Shown in pieces: positions 20,263 to 30,846 of a DNA stretch of 64,000 nt. Below the pieces are notes generated by a model. That model saw only the letters and a list, made by a program, of their open reading frames with translations. It made no database searches and was not told the DNA's origin. The stretch is from Acidiphilium sp. Lineage in GTDB: Bacteria; Pseudomonadota; Alphaproteobacteria; Acetobacterales; Acetobacteraceae. Position 1 is the first letter of the stretch; each line of letters starts with the position of its first letter. Position numbers and translations under genes: made by a program. The stretch spans positions 909,670 to 973,669 of the forward strand of contig JAQTXH010000001.1 of assembly GCA_028688905.1 (NCBI GenBank), read 5' to 3'.

Positions 20263-20976
20263 TCACGCAATCCGCGATACGCCGGATACCAATGCGGCTA
20301 GGCTTTTGCGGTCGATAATGGTGATGCGACCTGGCGACAACGCAATCATCCCCTGCCCTTCCAGGTCGCGCAACCGCCGGTTTACCGTTTCGCGCGCCGA
20401 TCCCACTACCCGGCCCAACGCATTCTGGGTGATGTCGACCCGCGCCAAGCCGCGTTCGTCGTGGCGTTGCAACAAATACGCAGCCAACCGCTGCGTCACA
20501 TCTTGAAACACCATGGAGTCAAGTTGTGCAATGGTCGCGCGCAATCGGGCGCAAATGATCTCGACCACCCGATGGGCAAACCCGGGGTCGCGCTCCATCA
20601 GCCGCATGGTTGCCGCCCGCTCGATCACCAGCAGCCGGCCATTGGTGGCCGCCACCGCATCGGCGCTGCGGGGTTTGCCGTCGAACAACGCGATCTCGCC
20701 GAACACGGACCCCTGGGTCAACACATTCAGCACCTGATCCTGGCCCGATTCACTGGGCAGAACAATCCGCACCTCACCCGCTAATATCGCCATCATCGAA
20801 ATACCGGGGTCGCCTTGCTGGAACAGGGTTTCGCCAGCATGCATCGAACGATCGTAAGCGCAGCTGAACAGCGCATCGAGATCCGCCGGTTCGAACGGGG
20901 CGAACAACGGTATCCGCGCCAGAAGCCGCCGTCCGTCGCGGATCATCGGGTGCTCCCGCCATGAGGCGGGAGGCAA
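20263..20976 (-). CDS. Crp/Fnr family transcriptional regulator
   Basis: cNMP-binding fold (PLFAPFEPADLDALFSCA...GETLFQQGDPGISMMAILAGEVRI) and HTH (DITQNALGRVVGSARETVNRRLRDLEGQGMI). Confidence 0.92.
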   Translation of the reverse strand: MPPASWREHPMIRDGRRLLARIPLFAPFEPADLDALFSCAYDRSMHAGETLFQQGDPGISMMAILAGEVRIVLPSESGQDQVLNVLTQGSVFGEIALFDGKPRSADAVAATNGRLLVIERAATMRLMERDPGFAHRVVEIICARLRATIAQLDSMVFQDVTQRLAAYLLQRHDERGLARVDITQNALGRVVGSARETVNRRLRDLEGQGMIALSPGRITIIDRKSLAALVSGVSRIA

Positions 20977-21141
20977 GTGTCGCTGCTATGTCGGGCATGG
21001 GGCAGGCACTGAAGCAGTCGCCAGAACCTATCAAATGTCATGGTGCAGCGACCGTAACGAACCCGCACCCGGTCCGCAACAACGATTACTCTCTGGGGTT
21101 GAAGTTACATGGTTTCAGCCGATGCACCGAAGCCAAGATTC

Positions 21142-21179
21142 ATGTGCCCAAACTTTATGTGCCTAAACTTTATGTGCCA
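21142..21179. repeat. about 2.5 tandem copies of a 15-bp unit spanning the stop codon of the aldehyde dehydrogenase gene
   Basis: atgtgcccaaacttt / atgtgcctaaacttt / atgtgcca. Confidence 0.9.
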
Positions 21180-22648
21180 AGGCCACCCAAAGCCAGATAT
21201 TTGATCTCGAGATAATCCTCGATCCCGTATTTCGAACCTTCCCGGCCCAGGCCCGACGACTTCACCCCGCCGAACGGTGCCACCTCGGTTGAAATCAGCC
21301 CCTCATTGATCCCGACAATGCCGTATTCCAGCGCCTCGGCGACTCGGAAAATCCGCCCGACATCGCGGGCGTAGAAATAGCTGGCGAGGCCGAATTCGGT
21401 GTCGTTCGCCATGGCGATCGCCTCGTTCTCGGTCTTGAAGCGGAACAAGGGTGCCACCGGCCCGAAGGTCTCCTCGCGAAAAATCAGCGCTGTTCGCGGC
21501 ACATCGGCCAGGACTGTCGGCTCGAAGAAATTACCACCCTTCACATGCGGCTTGCCGCCGGTCACCACATGCGCGCCGCGCTTCACCGCGTCCGCGATGT
21601 GCTGTTCGACCTTCTCGACCGCTGCCTGGTTGATCATCGGCCCCTGGGTCACGCCGGCATCCATGCCATTGCCGACCTTCAACGCCTCGACCGCGACTTT
21701 CAGCTTTTTGGCAAACGCATCGAACACCCCATCCTGCACCAGGAGCCGATTGGCACACACGCAGGTCTGCCCGGCATTGCGGAATTTGGAATCGATCGCG
21801 CCCTGCACCGCCGCATCCAGATCGGCGTCGTCGAACACGATGAAGGGAGCATTGCCGCCCAGTTCCATCGAAGTTTTCTTTACGGTCGGCGCACACTGCG
21901 CCAGAAGTTTCGACCCCACCTCGGTGCTGCCGGTAAAGCTCAGCTTGCGCACGATCGGGTTGCTGGTGAGTTCGGCACTGATCGGGCCGGACGGCCCGGT
22001 GATGACGTTGCAAACACCCGGCGGCATCCCGGCGCGTTCGGCCAGCACCGCCAGGGCCAGGGCCGAAAACGGCGTCTGGCTCGCCGGCTTGATCACCCCG
22101 GCGCAGCCCGCTGCCCAACCGGGGCCGGCCTTGCGGGTGATCATCGCCGATGGAAAATTCCACGGCGTGATCGCGGCAAACACCCCGATCGGCTGTTTCT
22201 GCACGATAATCCGCCGGCCTTTGGCATTCTGCGGAATTGTGTCGCCGTAAATCCGCTTGGCTTCCTCGCCGAACCATTCAATGAACCCGGCGGCATAGGC
22301 GATCTCACCCTTCGATTCCGCGAGCGGCTTACCCTGCTCGGCGGTCATGATAACGGCCAGATCATCCTGGTTCGCCATCATCAACTCGAATAGTATCCGC
22401 AGGATCGCGGCGCGCTCCTTCGCCAGCATCGACCGCCACGGCCCGAATGCGGCCTCCGCCGCCTCGATCGCGCGGCGGGTTTCCGCCTCGCCCATTGCGG
22501 GTACCCGGCCGACCAGATCGCCGGTTGCGGGGTTGAGAATCTCGATCGTCTTACCGTTATCGGCCCCGACCCATTTGCCGCCGATCAGATTGGCTTCACG
22601 CAGTAGCGTCGGGTCGTTGAGTTTCAGCGCACTCGGTTGGTTCAGCAT
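21170..22648 (-). CDS. gabD: NAD(P)-dependent succinate-semialdehyde dehydrogenase
   Basis: ALDH superfamily: GKWVGADNGKTIEILNPATGDLVGRVP, MELGGNAPFIVFDDADLDAAVQGA, NAGQTCVCANRLLVQ. Confidence 0.92.
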   Translation of the reverse strand: MLNQPSALKLNDPTLLREANLIGGKWVGADNGKTIEILNPATGDLVGRVPAMGEAETRRAIEAAEAAFGPWRSMLAKERAAILRILFELMMANQDDLAVIMTAEQGKPLAESKGEIAYAAGFIEWFGEEAKRIYGDTIPQNAKGRRIIVQKQPIGVFAAITPWNFPSAMITRKAGPGWAAGCAGVIKPASQTPFSALALAVLAERAGMPPGVCNVITGPSGPISAELTSNPIVRKLSFTGSTEVGSKLLAQCAPTVKKTSMELGGNAPFIVFDDADLDAAVQGAIDSKFRNAGQTCVCANRLLVQDGVFDAFAKKLKVAVEALKVGNGMDAGVTQGPMINQAAVEKVEQHIADAVKRGAHVVTGGKPHVKGGNFFEPTVLADVPRTALIFREETFGPVAPLFRFKTENEAIAMANDTEFGLASYFYARDVGRIFRVAEALEYGIVGINEGLISTEVAPFGGVKSSGLGREGSKYGIEDYLEIKYLALGGLGT

Positions 22649-22717
22649 GGCATCCTCCTGATCGATCTGTCCGACAGATAGGAACTCCCATCCGAAATCA
22701 AAACCACTCGGTGACGG

Positions 22718-24307
22718 TCACTTTGTCAGAGATACAAGCGTGGTCTGCGGTGGCATATCCGGCTGCACGGTCGGCCAGCGGGTGGCAGGGTCGGCAAAAT
22801 CGGCATTCGGCGTCGCCCCGGGATGCCGCGCCACGGTAAACAATGTCCGCCCCTGCGGGCCGAACCCAGCCGCCCCGATCGCTCCACCAATCGGAGCCAG
22901 ATAGACCATATCCAGTGCATAGCGTCCGTAGCCGGACACGTTCATCACAAACAAGCCATCCGCGGTCTCGGTCACTGCCCCGCCCTGATCGGTGCCGATA
23001 TATAGCCGGTGCGAAGCATCGAAATTCAGCGAATAGGGCGAGCGCAGCCACGCTTGCGACCCCGGCGTATACCGGGCCGAAGGATCGGTATTCGGATTGC
23101 CGCCGAGCAAAATCACCCTCCCGGCAAACCGCGAAGCCGCCAGATCGCCCCCCGTCGGCTGCAATGCCAGAATATGCCCGGCACCATTGCCTGATCGTGG
23201 ATTGAACGCATCGACCTGATCGACCCCGCGCCCCGGATTGCCCGAGCACGCCAGATACAGCGTCCCATCCGCCCCAATCGCCATCCCTGCCGGTGCATCG
23301 AACCGCGCGCCGTCCGACGCCGCCGACAGTGTCGCTGTCAGGCTGGTCAACCCTGGTGGTAAATCCCGCCACACCATGGCCGATCCCTCGATCGTCGCAA
23401 CCGCAAGGGTTCCCGCATCCAAAGCGCCCGATCCGTCGCCAACCGGCTGCGCGCCCTTGAACCGGAACAAACGCCCCATCGGTGCATCCTCGGACATGAA
23501 CACCACCGCCGAACCGTCCGCCGCCAGTCCGCAGACCACGCCTGCCCGCGGCATCCGGCCGAGGGCGGTGTGCTTGGCCGGAAACGAGGTCGGGTTCAGC
23601 GCATCCAACTCCACCACCCAGCCGAACCCAGCACCCGCGGTCGGGCTGGAAAACCCGGCGGCCTTGCCGGCCAATCGCACGATCCACGGATTGGTGCGCC
23701 CTTCCGGCAACAGCACGGTATTCCACGGTGTCATGCACCCAATCCCTGGTGCCAGCACACCCTGCACGCTCTGCCCGATCGCGTTCGCCGCCGGTCCGGT
23801 GATCGTACACAATGTGCCATCGGTGATCCGGCGCGACTGATAACCGCCATCGACCACTACCCAGCGCCCGCCGCGCTGCGACATATTCAGCACCGAAGCG
23901 CCCTGCAATTTTCCGGCAATCCGCGGCCGATCCCGGCCATTCGGAAACACCATGCGCGCCGATACGTCCGGATGGCTCGCCACCATCACCAGCCGGGCAA
24001 TCCCATCCTGGGCCTGGGGCGGCGTGACGATGCCGGCAATGATCGCATCCCAGCCGAACTGCCGCGCGGCCTCGGTTTCGGTCAGGTGATCCGGCGTGAA
24101 CGCGGGCGCGTTGGTCAGCACCGGATCACCCCACCGGATGATCACCTCGCGCTGATAGCCATCGGCCACCACATCGTTAAGCTGGGGTGCCTCCGGATTC
24201 GCCTCCGGCGTGAACGGCGAGGCCGCCTGCCCCCAAGCGCCCCGCATGCCGGCGGCAAGCCCGCTTAGCGCCAACCCACCCACTATCACGCGGCGTCGCG
24301 CCACCAT
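22718..24307 (-). CDS. PhoX family protein (DUF839), Tat-type signal
   Basis: Twin-arginine MVARRRVIVGGLALSGLAAG; GYQREVIIRWGDPVLTNAP...GVLAPGIGCMTPWNTVLLPEG typical of PhoX/DUF839. Confidence 0.85.
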   Translation of the reverse strand: MVARRRVIVGGLALSGLAAGMRGAWGQAASPFTPEANPEAPQLNDVVADGYQREVIIRWGDPVLTNAPAFTPDHLTETEAARQFGWDAIIAGIVTPPQAQDGIARLVMVASHPDVSARMVFPNGRDRPRIAGKLQGASVLNMSQRGGRWVVVDGGYQSRRITDGTLCTITGPAANAIGQSVQGVLAPGIGCMTPWNTVLLPEGRTNPWIVRLAGKAAGFSSPTAGAGFGWVVELDALNPTSFPAKHTALGRMPRAGVVCGLAADGSAVVFMSEDAPMGRLFRFKGAQPVGDGSGALDAGTLAVATIEGSAMVWRDLPPGLTSLTATLSAASDGARFDAPAGMAIGADGTLYLACSGNPGRGVDQVDAFNPRSGNGAGHILALQPTGGDLAASRFAGRVILLGGNPNTDPSARYTPGSQAWLRSPYSLNFDASHRLYIGTDQGGAVTETADGLFVMNVSGYGRYALDMVYLAPIGGAIGAAGFGPQGRTLFTVARHPGATPNADFADPATRWPTVQPDMPPQTTLVSLTK

Positions 24308-24310
24308 GGC

Positions 24311-24862
24311 TCAGAATCCCGACAATCCGCTGCTGCCGCTGGCACCGCCAATATCGCTACTGTTGCCACCACCGAACCCAGAACCGGCACTCCCGGCACC
24401 CAGGCCCGGATTATAGTGGCCGACGCCCCCCACCAGTTGCTGAAAGAAACTCGCTGTGCCCCCTGGCGCGGGCGTGTGGCCGCCCGCCATCGCGACCTTC
24501 ACCGCCTGGTTTTTGCTGACGTTGCGGATCGATTGCAGCACCCCGGCGTCGTTGAAATGCAGCATGACCACTTTTTGGGTCACGACCCCCTGGGTCTGGG
24601 CGATTCGCCGTTTGGTCACCTGGCTGACGTAGAGCCAATCGTGACTGTCGAACGTCTCGTGCAGCGTCGGGCTGCCGAGCAGCGCGCTCGCGTCGGTTTC
24701 GGTCGAAACCCCGGGTGTCAGCTGCTTCAGTTCATGCGCCGACACCGCGTTGCCCCGGTAATGCGGCCGCGCCGAAAACACCGCGCATCCGGCTAGCGCG
24801 GGCAGCAGCAGCAGGGGAAACAGGCGTTGGAGCTTGATGGCTTGTCTGCGCACGCGGCTCAA
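24311..24862 (-). CDS. bamE: outer membrane protein assembly factor BamE-like lipoprotein
   Basis: Lipobox LPALAGC; LKQLTPGVSTETDASALLGSPTLHETFDSHDWLYVSQ. Confidence 0.85.
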   Translation of the reverse strand: MSRVRRQAIKLQRLFPLLLLPALAGCAVFSARPHYRGNAVSAHELKQLTPGVSTETDASALLGSPTLHETFDSHDWLYVSQVTKRRIAQTQGVVTQKVVMLHFNDAGVLQSIRNVSKNQAVKVAMAGGHTPAPGGTASFFQQLVGGVGHYNPGLGAGSAGSGFGGGNSSDIGGASGSSGLSGF

Positions 24863-24997
24863 TCCTCGTTGTAGGTAGTACGGACCTCGTTGGAGATCGC
24901 ACGAACCTTATCGTAGAATAATATGGGCTTTGATGTCGATATTGCCGGTTCTATGAGCGAGCTTCACGCTTCGCGCAAGATGCGACACACTCATACG

Positions 24998-25546
24998 ATG
25001 ACCGATAAACCCGCGGCACTCCTGTCCCACAAACTCGATCTCGCCCGGCTGGGCGATGCGCCGCCCGACGTTTCGGTGATTGCGTCAACCGAATCGTGTA
25101 TCGCGATCGCCGCTGCCTTCGGGTTGCCGGCGATCGGCGCACTGTCTGGCATCTTCAGACTGCGGCGCGGCCGCGATGGGCGCATGATGACACAAACCGA
25201 CATGTCCGCCCGGATCACCCAGATCTGTGTGGTGACGCTCGAATCGTTCGAACAGCGTGTCGCCGAGCGTGCCACACTGGTGCTGCTGACTGAAAAAGAT
25301 GCTGCGGACACCAGTGGCGACGATTTGATTGACCCTGATGCCCCCGACGAAATTGTCGCCGATGGCACGATCGTCGATTTCGGTGCCATTCTGGTCGAAC
25401 AACTAGCCCTGGCGATCGACCCGTATCCGCGCAAACCGGGAGCCGTCATTCCCGGCGATCTGGCTCTCGGACACCATCATCCTTTTGCGGCGCTGGCGCG
25501 GTTGCACCAACCAGACCCCGATCCGGACACTGAGGATGATACTTGA
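24998..25546 (+). CDS. DUF177 / YceD family protein
   Basis: Position upstream of rpmF-plsX-fabH and acidic C-terminus DPYPRKPGAVI...HPFAALARLHQPDPDPDTEDDT. Start chosen at the third Met of the supplied ORF. Confidence 0.8.
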   Translation: MTDKPAALLSHKLDLARLGDAPPDVSVIASTESCIAIAAAFGLPAIGALSGIFRLRRGRDGRMMTQTDMSARITQICVVTLESFEQRVAERATLVLLTEKDAADTSGDDLIDPDAPDEIVADGTIVDFGAILVEQLALAIDPYPRKPGAVIPGDLALGHHHPFAALARLHQPDPDPDTEDDT

Positions 25547-25667
25547 CCCTCACCAATCCGCTTGCCGCCTCTCGCGGCCTCTGCTAGACGCCGAGTTCCT
25601 GAACCACCCCCACCACGGGGCGGTCGCGCGTTGCTGCGCTGCCGATACATAAGATACGAGATTTGAT

Positions 25668-25871
25668 ATGGCCGTACCTAAGCGAAAAACCACCCCGTCC
25701 CGGAAAGGCATGCGCCGCAGCCACCAGGCTTTGGTTGCGCAGCCCCACGCGGAATGCAGCAACTGCGGCGAACTGAAGCGCCCGCATCACGTTTGTGGTC
25801 ATTGTGGCCATTACGACGGGCGCGAGGTTGTTGCTGCCGGCAAGGACATCAAAGGCGCGGTACGGGTCTGA
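25668..25871 (+). CDS. rpmF: 50S ribosomal protein L32
   Basis: [22 protein letters not shown]...[25 protein letters not shown]. Confidence 0.97.
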   Translation: MAVPKRKTTPSRKGMRRSHQALVAQPHAECSNCGELKRPHHVCGHCGHYDGREVVAAGKDIKGAVRV

Positions 25872-25916
25872 TCCCCTCGTGGTCGCGCCGCTCCCGCTTG
25901 TGTACATGACGCGATC

Positions 25917-27041
25917 ATGACGCCTGCTGCTCTCTATCCCACGACTCCATTGGTATCCGAACTGTCGGCACCGGTTCTGGCGGTCGATGCCATGGGCGGC
26001 GATCACGCGCCCGGCGTGATCATTGCGGGGCTGGACATTGCAGCTGCCCGCCACCCCAAGGCGATCTTTCACGTCTTTGGTGACGCCGCGCTGATCGAAC
26101 CGCTTGTCCGTAAATCCAGGCGGCTCGTCGGACGTGTCGTGATCTGCCCGACAACCGAGGTGATCGCGGACGATTTTAAGCCCACCGCCGCTTTGCGCCT
26201 GCGCGATGCCTCGATGCGCCGCGCGATCGACGCTGTGGCCGCGGGCGATGCCGCCGGTATCATTTCTGCCGGCAACACCGGTGCCATGCTGGCGCTGGCC
26301 AAAATCGTGATCAAGACCATGGCCGGCATTGATCGCCCGGCGATGGCGGCGATCGCGCCCTCCGCCAAAGGCGATGTTGTGATGCTTGACCTTGGAGCCA
26401 ACATGGTGTGCGACGCGCGCAACCTGCTCGAATTCGCCGTGATGGGCGAAATGTTCGCACGCACCGTGCTCGGCCTGCCCCGCCCCACCCTTGGCCTGCT
26501 CAATGTCGGGTCGGAGGAAATGAAGGGCGATGAAACTCTTAAACGCACCGCTGAGGCGCTGCGTGCCAGCCCAATCGGCCCACAGTTCCATGGTTTTGTA
26601 GAAGGACACGACATCGCGGCCGGTACCGTGGACGTGGTGATCACCGACGGGTTCACCGGCAATGTTGCTCTGAAGACCGGCGAGGGTGCGCTGCGTCTGG
26701 TGGGCGAATTGCTGAAACGGGTGTTCACCGCCAGTATCGCGGCCCGCTTGGCATACATTCTCGCAAAACCCGGCCTGAACCGGCTGCGCGAATGGCTCGA
26801 CCCGCGCCGCTACAACGGGGCGGTGCTGCTCGGCCTCAACGGCGTTGTCGTCAAATCCCACGGCGGCACCGACGCCGAAGGCTTCGCCCATGCGGTCGAT
26901 GTCGCGATGGACATGATCGACAACCGCTTTAACGAACGCATCAAGGACGGTCTGCGCCAGCACGCCGACCGCGAAGCCCTGGTCGCCGAACCTGCCGCCC
27001 CGTCAGCGATGCCGTCCGCGCCGATCGCCTCGGCCCGATGA
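25917..27041 (+). CDS. plsX: phosphate acyltransferase PlsX
   Basis: VLAVDAMGGDHAPGVIIAGLDIA...GNTGAMLALAKIVIKTMAGIDRPAMAAIAP. Confidence 0.95.
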   Translation: MTPAALYPTTPLVSELSAPVLAVDAMGGDHAPGVIIAGLDIAAARHPKAIFHVFGDAALIEPLVRKSRRLVGRVVICPTTEVIADDFKPTAALRLRDASMRRAIDAVAAGDAAGIISAGNTGAMLALAKIVIKTMAGIDRPAMAAIAPSAKGDVVMLDLGANMVCDARNLLEFAVMGEMFARTVLGLPRPTLGLLNVGSEEMKGDETLKRTAEALRASPIGPQFHGFVEGHDIAAGTVDVVITDGFTGNVALKTGEGALRLVGELLKRVFTASIAARLAYILAKPGLNRLREWLDPRRYNGAVLLGLNGVVVKSHGGTDAEGFAHAVDVAMDMIDNRFNERIKDGLRQHADREALVAEPAAPSAMPSAPIASAR

Positions 27042-28054
27042 CCCTGCCGAGCACGACATCCGACCGCGCGCCATGCACGACACCCGACCGCGCGCCTTGT
27101 ACGACAGTGAACGGCGTCGGCGGCTATCTGCCCGAACGGATCGTCACCAACGATGAACTGGCCAGCCGGATCGACACCTCGGATGCCTGGATCAGGGAAC
27201 GCACCGGCATCACCCAGCGCCATATCGCCTCCCCCCACGAAACCGCGACCTTCATGGGTGAACAGGCGGCCCGCCGCGCGCTTGATGCCGCCGGCGTCGG
27301 GCCGGACGCGGTCGATGCGATCATCGTCGGCACATCGACCCCGGACCAGGGGTTTCCCGCCACCGCCGTTGCGATCCAGGGGGCGCTCGGAGTTACGCGC
27401 GGCTTCGCGTTCGATCTTTCCGCCGCCTGCTCCGGATTCGTCTATGGCGTGTCGATCGCCGATGCGATGATCCGCGCCGGCCAGTGCCACGGCGTTCTGG
27501 TGATCGGCACCGAGGTTTATTCCCGCATCCTCAACTGGCAGGACCGCGGCACCTGCGTGCTGTTCGGCGACGGCGCGGGCGCGGTCTTCCTGCGCGCCAA
27601 TACTGAGCACGCTGACCGCGGCATAATCTCGACCCATATCCACGCCGACGGAAGATATGGCGACATTCTCTATATCGACGGAGCCACCGGCCAGACCGCC
27701 AAGCCCCAGCATCTGGTGATGAACGGCCGCGAAGTGTTCCGCCACGCGGTCGGCAAACTCGCCGGCGCGGTGGATGAAGCCCTGGCGGCGAACCACCTGA
27801 CCCATAACGACATCGACTGGCTGGTGCCGCACCAAGCCAACCTCCGCATCATCGACGCGATGGGCAAACGCCTCAATCTTCGCCCCGAGCAAGTGGTCAT
27901 CACCGTCGATCGTCACGCCAACACCTCGGCCGCTTCGATCCCGCTCGCGCTCGACGAAGCGGTGCGCGATGGTCGCATCCAACCCGGCCACCTCATCCTG
28001 ATCGAAGCCCTCGGTGGTGGCCTCACCTGGGGTTCGGCGCTGATCCGGTTTTAG
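27038..28054 (+). CDS. fabH: beta-ketoacyl-ACP synthase III
   Basis: VNGVGGYLPERIVTNDELASRIDTSDAWIRERTGITQRHIA...FDLSAACSGFVYG...VPHQANLRIIDAMG. Confidence 0.96.
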   Translation: MTLPSTTSDRAPCTTPDRAPCTTVNGVGGYLPERIVTNDELASRIDTSDAWIRERTGITQRHIASPHETATFMGEQAARRALDAAGVGPDAVDAIIVGTSTPDQGFPATAVAIQGALGVTRGFAFDLSAACSGFVYGVSIADAMIRAGQCHGVLVIGTEVYSRILNWQDRGTCVLFGDGAGAVFLRANTEHADRGIISTHIHADGRYGDILYIDGATGQTAKPQHLVMNGREVFRHAVGKLAGAVDEALAANHLTHNDIDWLVPHQANLRIIDAMGKRLNLRPEQVVITVDRHANTSAASIPLALDEAVRDGRIQPGHLILIEALGGGLTWGSALIRF

Positions 28055-28162
28055 CCAGAATTATTGCCGGAACGACCGGTTTTTTCGTTGAATTCCAGTC
28101 TCTTTGTCTGGATCGCCAAGATTCCGGTTGACCCCTGTGGCTTTCTTGCTAATCATTGAAAC

Positions 28163-28477
28163 ATGAGCACCTTGACCCGCGCTGGTTTAGCAGAATCGAT
28201 TTACGCGGCGGTCGGCTTGTCGCGAAATGAGTCGGCGGCACTCCTGGAATCGGTACTCGATCGGATGAAACAGGCTCTGGCTGCCGGCGATTCCATTAAA
28301 ATCAGTGGTTTTGGCACATTTTCCGTCCGTCAGAAGGGTCGCCGCATTGGCCGCAACCCAAAAACCGGACTTGAGGTGCCGATTCTGCCACGCCGGGTGC
28401 TGATTTTTCGAGCAAGCCAGATCCTGCGCGAAGCGGTCGATGGCACCCCCGATGACCAGACGGCACCACGCTCTTGA
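28163..28477 (+). CDS. ihfA: integration host factor subunit alpha
   Basis: [66 protein letters not shown]. Confidence 0.95.
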   Translation: MSTLTRAGLAESIYAAVGLSRNESAALLESVLDRMKQALAAGDSIKISGFGTFSVRQKGRRIGRNPKTGLEVPILPRRVLIFRASQILREAVDGTPDDQTAPRS

Positions 28478-29082
28478 CCAACGATACCGCGCGCCTGCCC
28501 CCCGATCCCGACGATGCTGCCCGCGCCCGCCCCCGCAAATCGGCGGAAGCCTATCGCACGATCAGCGAAGTGGCCGATGAACTGCATGTGCCGCAACATG
28601 TGCTGCGGTTCTGGGAAACTAAATTCCCGCGCATCAAACCGCTCAAACGCGGCGGTGGCCGCCGGTACTACCGGCCCGACGATGTTGTGCTGCTGCGCCG
28701 CATCGCAGATTTACTTTACATTCAAGGCTATACAATCAAGGGCGTCCAACGTCTCCTGAAGGAAGGTGGCGGTGCCCTGCACGACGAAATTCCACCGGCC
28801 TCCGCCGAAGAACGCGCCGCCGCTGCCGCCGAGCGCGCGCAAACCTCCAGCCTCGCCGCGTCGGCCATCCCATCCCGCCCCGATCTGCCGGAGTTGCCGA
28901 TCACCCACGCGACACCGCCCCCGCAATCGCACATCCCCGTGCCGCAACCTGCCGCCTCACCCGCCATACCGAGCGACAGTGCCCCCCTTGATCGCGCCCA
29001 TCAGGTGAACGCCGTGCTGCGCACCGCCCTGCAAACCGTGCTGTCCGAACTCGAAACATTGCGCGCCAGCCTGCTCGACTAG
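28474..29082 (+). CDS. MerR family transcriptional regulator
   Basis: [70 protein letters not shown]; downstream of ihfA. Confidence 0.93.
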   Translation: MTNDTARLPPDPDDAARARPRKSAEAYRTISEVADELHVPQHVLRFWETKFPRIKPLKRGGGRRYYRPDDVVLLRRIADLLYIQGYTIKGVQRLLKEGGGALHDEIPPASAEERAAAAAERAQTSSLAASAIPSRPDLPELPITHATPPPQSHIPVPQPAASPAIPSDSAPLDRAHQVNAVLRTALQTVLSELETLRASLLD

Positions 29083-29171
29083 AGCCTGATCGTTTAAGGA
29101 CGAACAGGCTCTATCTCTATTTTTGCGAGCAATTTCATTGCATTCGGTCGCAGCAAGGCGTCAACCTCAGG
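29080..29171 (+). repeat. dispersed intergenic repeat, copy A (hairpin head plus conserved tail)
   Basis: TAGAGCCTG a TCGT ttaagg ACGA a CAGGCTCTA then ctatttttgcgagcaatttcattgcattcggtcgcagcaaggcgtcaacctcag; aligns with copies B, C, D. Confidence 0.9.
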
Positions 29172-29353
29172 CAATATTGCTCTGGTCTTTGTGTATCGTG
29201 CGATTCACAACTCCGGCGATTCCACCTCCGCCGAGCGCCTGCAAGTCTGCCGCACAAGCACGGGTAGGTTCGGGATACGTGTAAAAAGTGGTCACAAAGA
29301 ATTTTTAGCTGGCAGGCTGTGGGGTCAACAATCATAGGTTGATTTCCGGTGCG

Positions 29354-30100
29354 TCAGTGCACGGTTGGCGCCGCCATGGCACAGCACCGTTTGAATTTTT
29401 TCCCGCTGCCGCATGGACAAGGGTCATTCCGGCCAACTTTTGGCCCTGTTCGACGCTGCGTATGCGGAGGTGTTGGGAGCCCGCTTGGCCTGGAGCTCCG
29501 AAGGGGTTCAAAGTGACGATAGATTTTTGTCAGGCCGGCGATCATCTCCAATAAAATATCTTCGCGTTTTTCAGGTGGCACCGGGGGCGGCCGCATCGCA
29601 GGGTCGGGATCGTTCTCATGCGAAAGCAGCATCATCGGCAAAATTGATCCGCCATACTCTTCGCTTTCGATGAGTTCATGCCAAAACATCGGCCGGATAA
29701 GGGCGCCGCGCATAAAACCTTGCGCCCAGTCATTGCCGCGCGTCACTCCGTCATCGCTGACAAATAAAACCGGCATATATACGTCAGGTTCCTTCAGCGT
29801 TCCTTGGAGGGTACGAGCGATCGTATTCCAATGGCGCATAAGTAGGCCCATAATCAGAGCCACGTCTTCCTGATGATCAAAGACGAATTCTTCTCCCCAG
29901 ATTTCTGGCAGATACTCGCTCGGCGGGACCACTTCTGGACCGCAAATTAGCGCGCAAAAAAGACCGTCGACGGCCTCCATGTTTAAAGCGGATGGACCAA
30001 TCTCTTTAAGGAAATCTGATAACTGATCGATTTCTTCATCGCTCAAAGGTTGATCCACGGAAAGACCTCTCATTGAATTCCCCATTTCAAATTCGATCAT
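29354..30100 (-). CDS. UPF0149/YecA family protein with C-terminal SEC-C zinc motif (Tn-2 passenger)
   Basis: [17 protein letters not shown]...[29 protein letters not shown]... and [19 protein letters not shown]; start at MIEFEMGNS just after the recombinase stop. Confidence 0.88.
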   Translation of the reverse strand: MIEFEMGNSMRGLSVDQPLSDEEIDQLSDFLKEIGPSALNMEAVDGLFCALICGPEVVPPSEYLPEIWGEEFVFDHQEDVALIMGLLMRHWNTIARTLQGTLKEPDVYMPVLFVSDDGVTRGNDWAQGFMRGALIRPMFWHELIESEEYGGSILPMMLLSHENDPDPAMRPPPVPPEKREDILLEMIAGLTKIYRHFEPLRSSRPSGLPTPPHTQRRTGPKVGRNDPCPCGSGKKFKRCCAMAAPTVH

Positions 30101-30104
30101 TTGA

Positions 30105-30797
30105 TTACACGGGCGCCGACTGCGCGTCGCGGGTTCGTTTGGTGACCTCGCCGACAAATCCGCGGCTTGCGCGTCCTGAAATTTTATTCTGGATCTGACG
30201 GATGGTGAGGTCGGTGGTTATCGCCAGGTCCTGAATTTCTCTGATGACGCGTTGTGGAATGGCCGGACGCCCCAGATGTTTTCCTCGCGACTCTGCTGCC
30301 CTCATGCCGGCGGTCACGCGCTCGCTGATCAGCGCCGACTCTAATTCTGCCATGGCACCGATGATGGTGAACATCGCCCGCCCCATTGGGCTGTCCGTGT
30401 CGATCTGATCCTGGACGCTGATGAAGCGGACGCCAAGATGATTGAATTCTTCCAAAGCCACCAGCAGATGGCGGGTGCTGCGGGCAAAGCGATCGAACTT
30501 CCAAACCAGAACGCAGTCAATTTCCCGGTTTCTGGCCGCTGTCATCAAGGCGTTAAGTTTGGGTCGCCCCTCCCGCCGGCCTGACACACCTACGTCGCAG
30601 TAATCCTGAACCACGTTGAGGCCGGCATGTGCCGCGTAGCCGCGGAGTCCATCATATTGGAGGTCTGGCTTCTGCTCGGCGGTTGAGACCCGAAGATATA
30701 TCGCTGTGCGGGTGCCCCGATGGCCGACCAGCCGGCGTTTCCGTCCAGAAAGGTATTCCTTTGCGGACACTGAGCAGCTACCTCCTATCCCCTTCAA
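30105..30797 (-). CDS. serine recombinase / resolvase of Tn-2 (start may be internal)
   Basis: [25 protein letters not shown]...[23 protein letters not shown]...[26 protein letters not shown]. Confidence 0.92.
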   Translation of the reverse strand: MKGIGGSCSVSAKEYLSGRKRRLVGHRGTRTAIYLRVSTAEQKPDLQYDGLRGYAAHAGLNVVQDYCDVGVSGRREGRPKLNALMTAARNREIDCVLVWKFDRFARSTRHLLVALEEFNHLGVRFISVQDQIDTDSPMGRAMFTIIGAMAELESALISERVTAGMRAAESRGKHLGRPAIPQRVIREIQDLAITTDLTIRQIQNKISGRASRGFVGEVTKRTRDAQSAPV

Positions 30798-30846
30798 AAC
30801 AAACGCTCAAACGACCTGCCGCGGCAGACCCTTTTCTGGACAACTT

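Noticed and set aside
28067-28086. Weak terminator-like ccgg-aacga-ccgg-tttttt after fabH
   Set aside because: Only a 4-bp stem; too weak to report as a feature.
29080-29113. Calling the repeat hairpins ordinary rho-independent terminators
   Set aside because: No immediate U-tract follows the stem, the tail is conserved for another 55 bp or so, and copies B and C lie before start codons rather than after stops.
29172-29260. Possible insertion of Tn-2 into repeat copy A
   Set aside because: The conserved tail of copy A ends about 90 bp before the Tn-2 terminus, so the element did not interrupt it.
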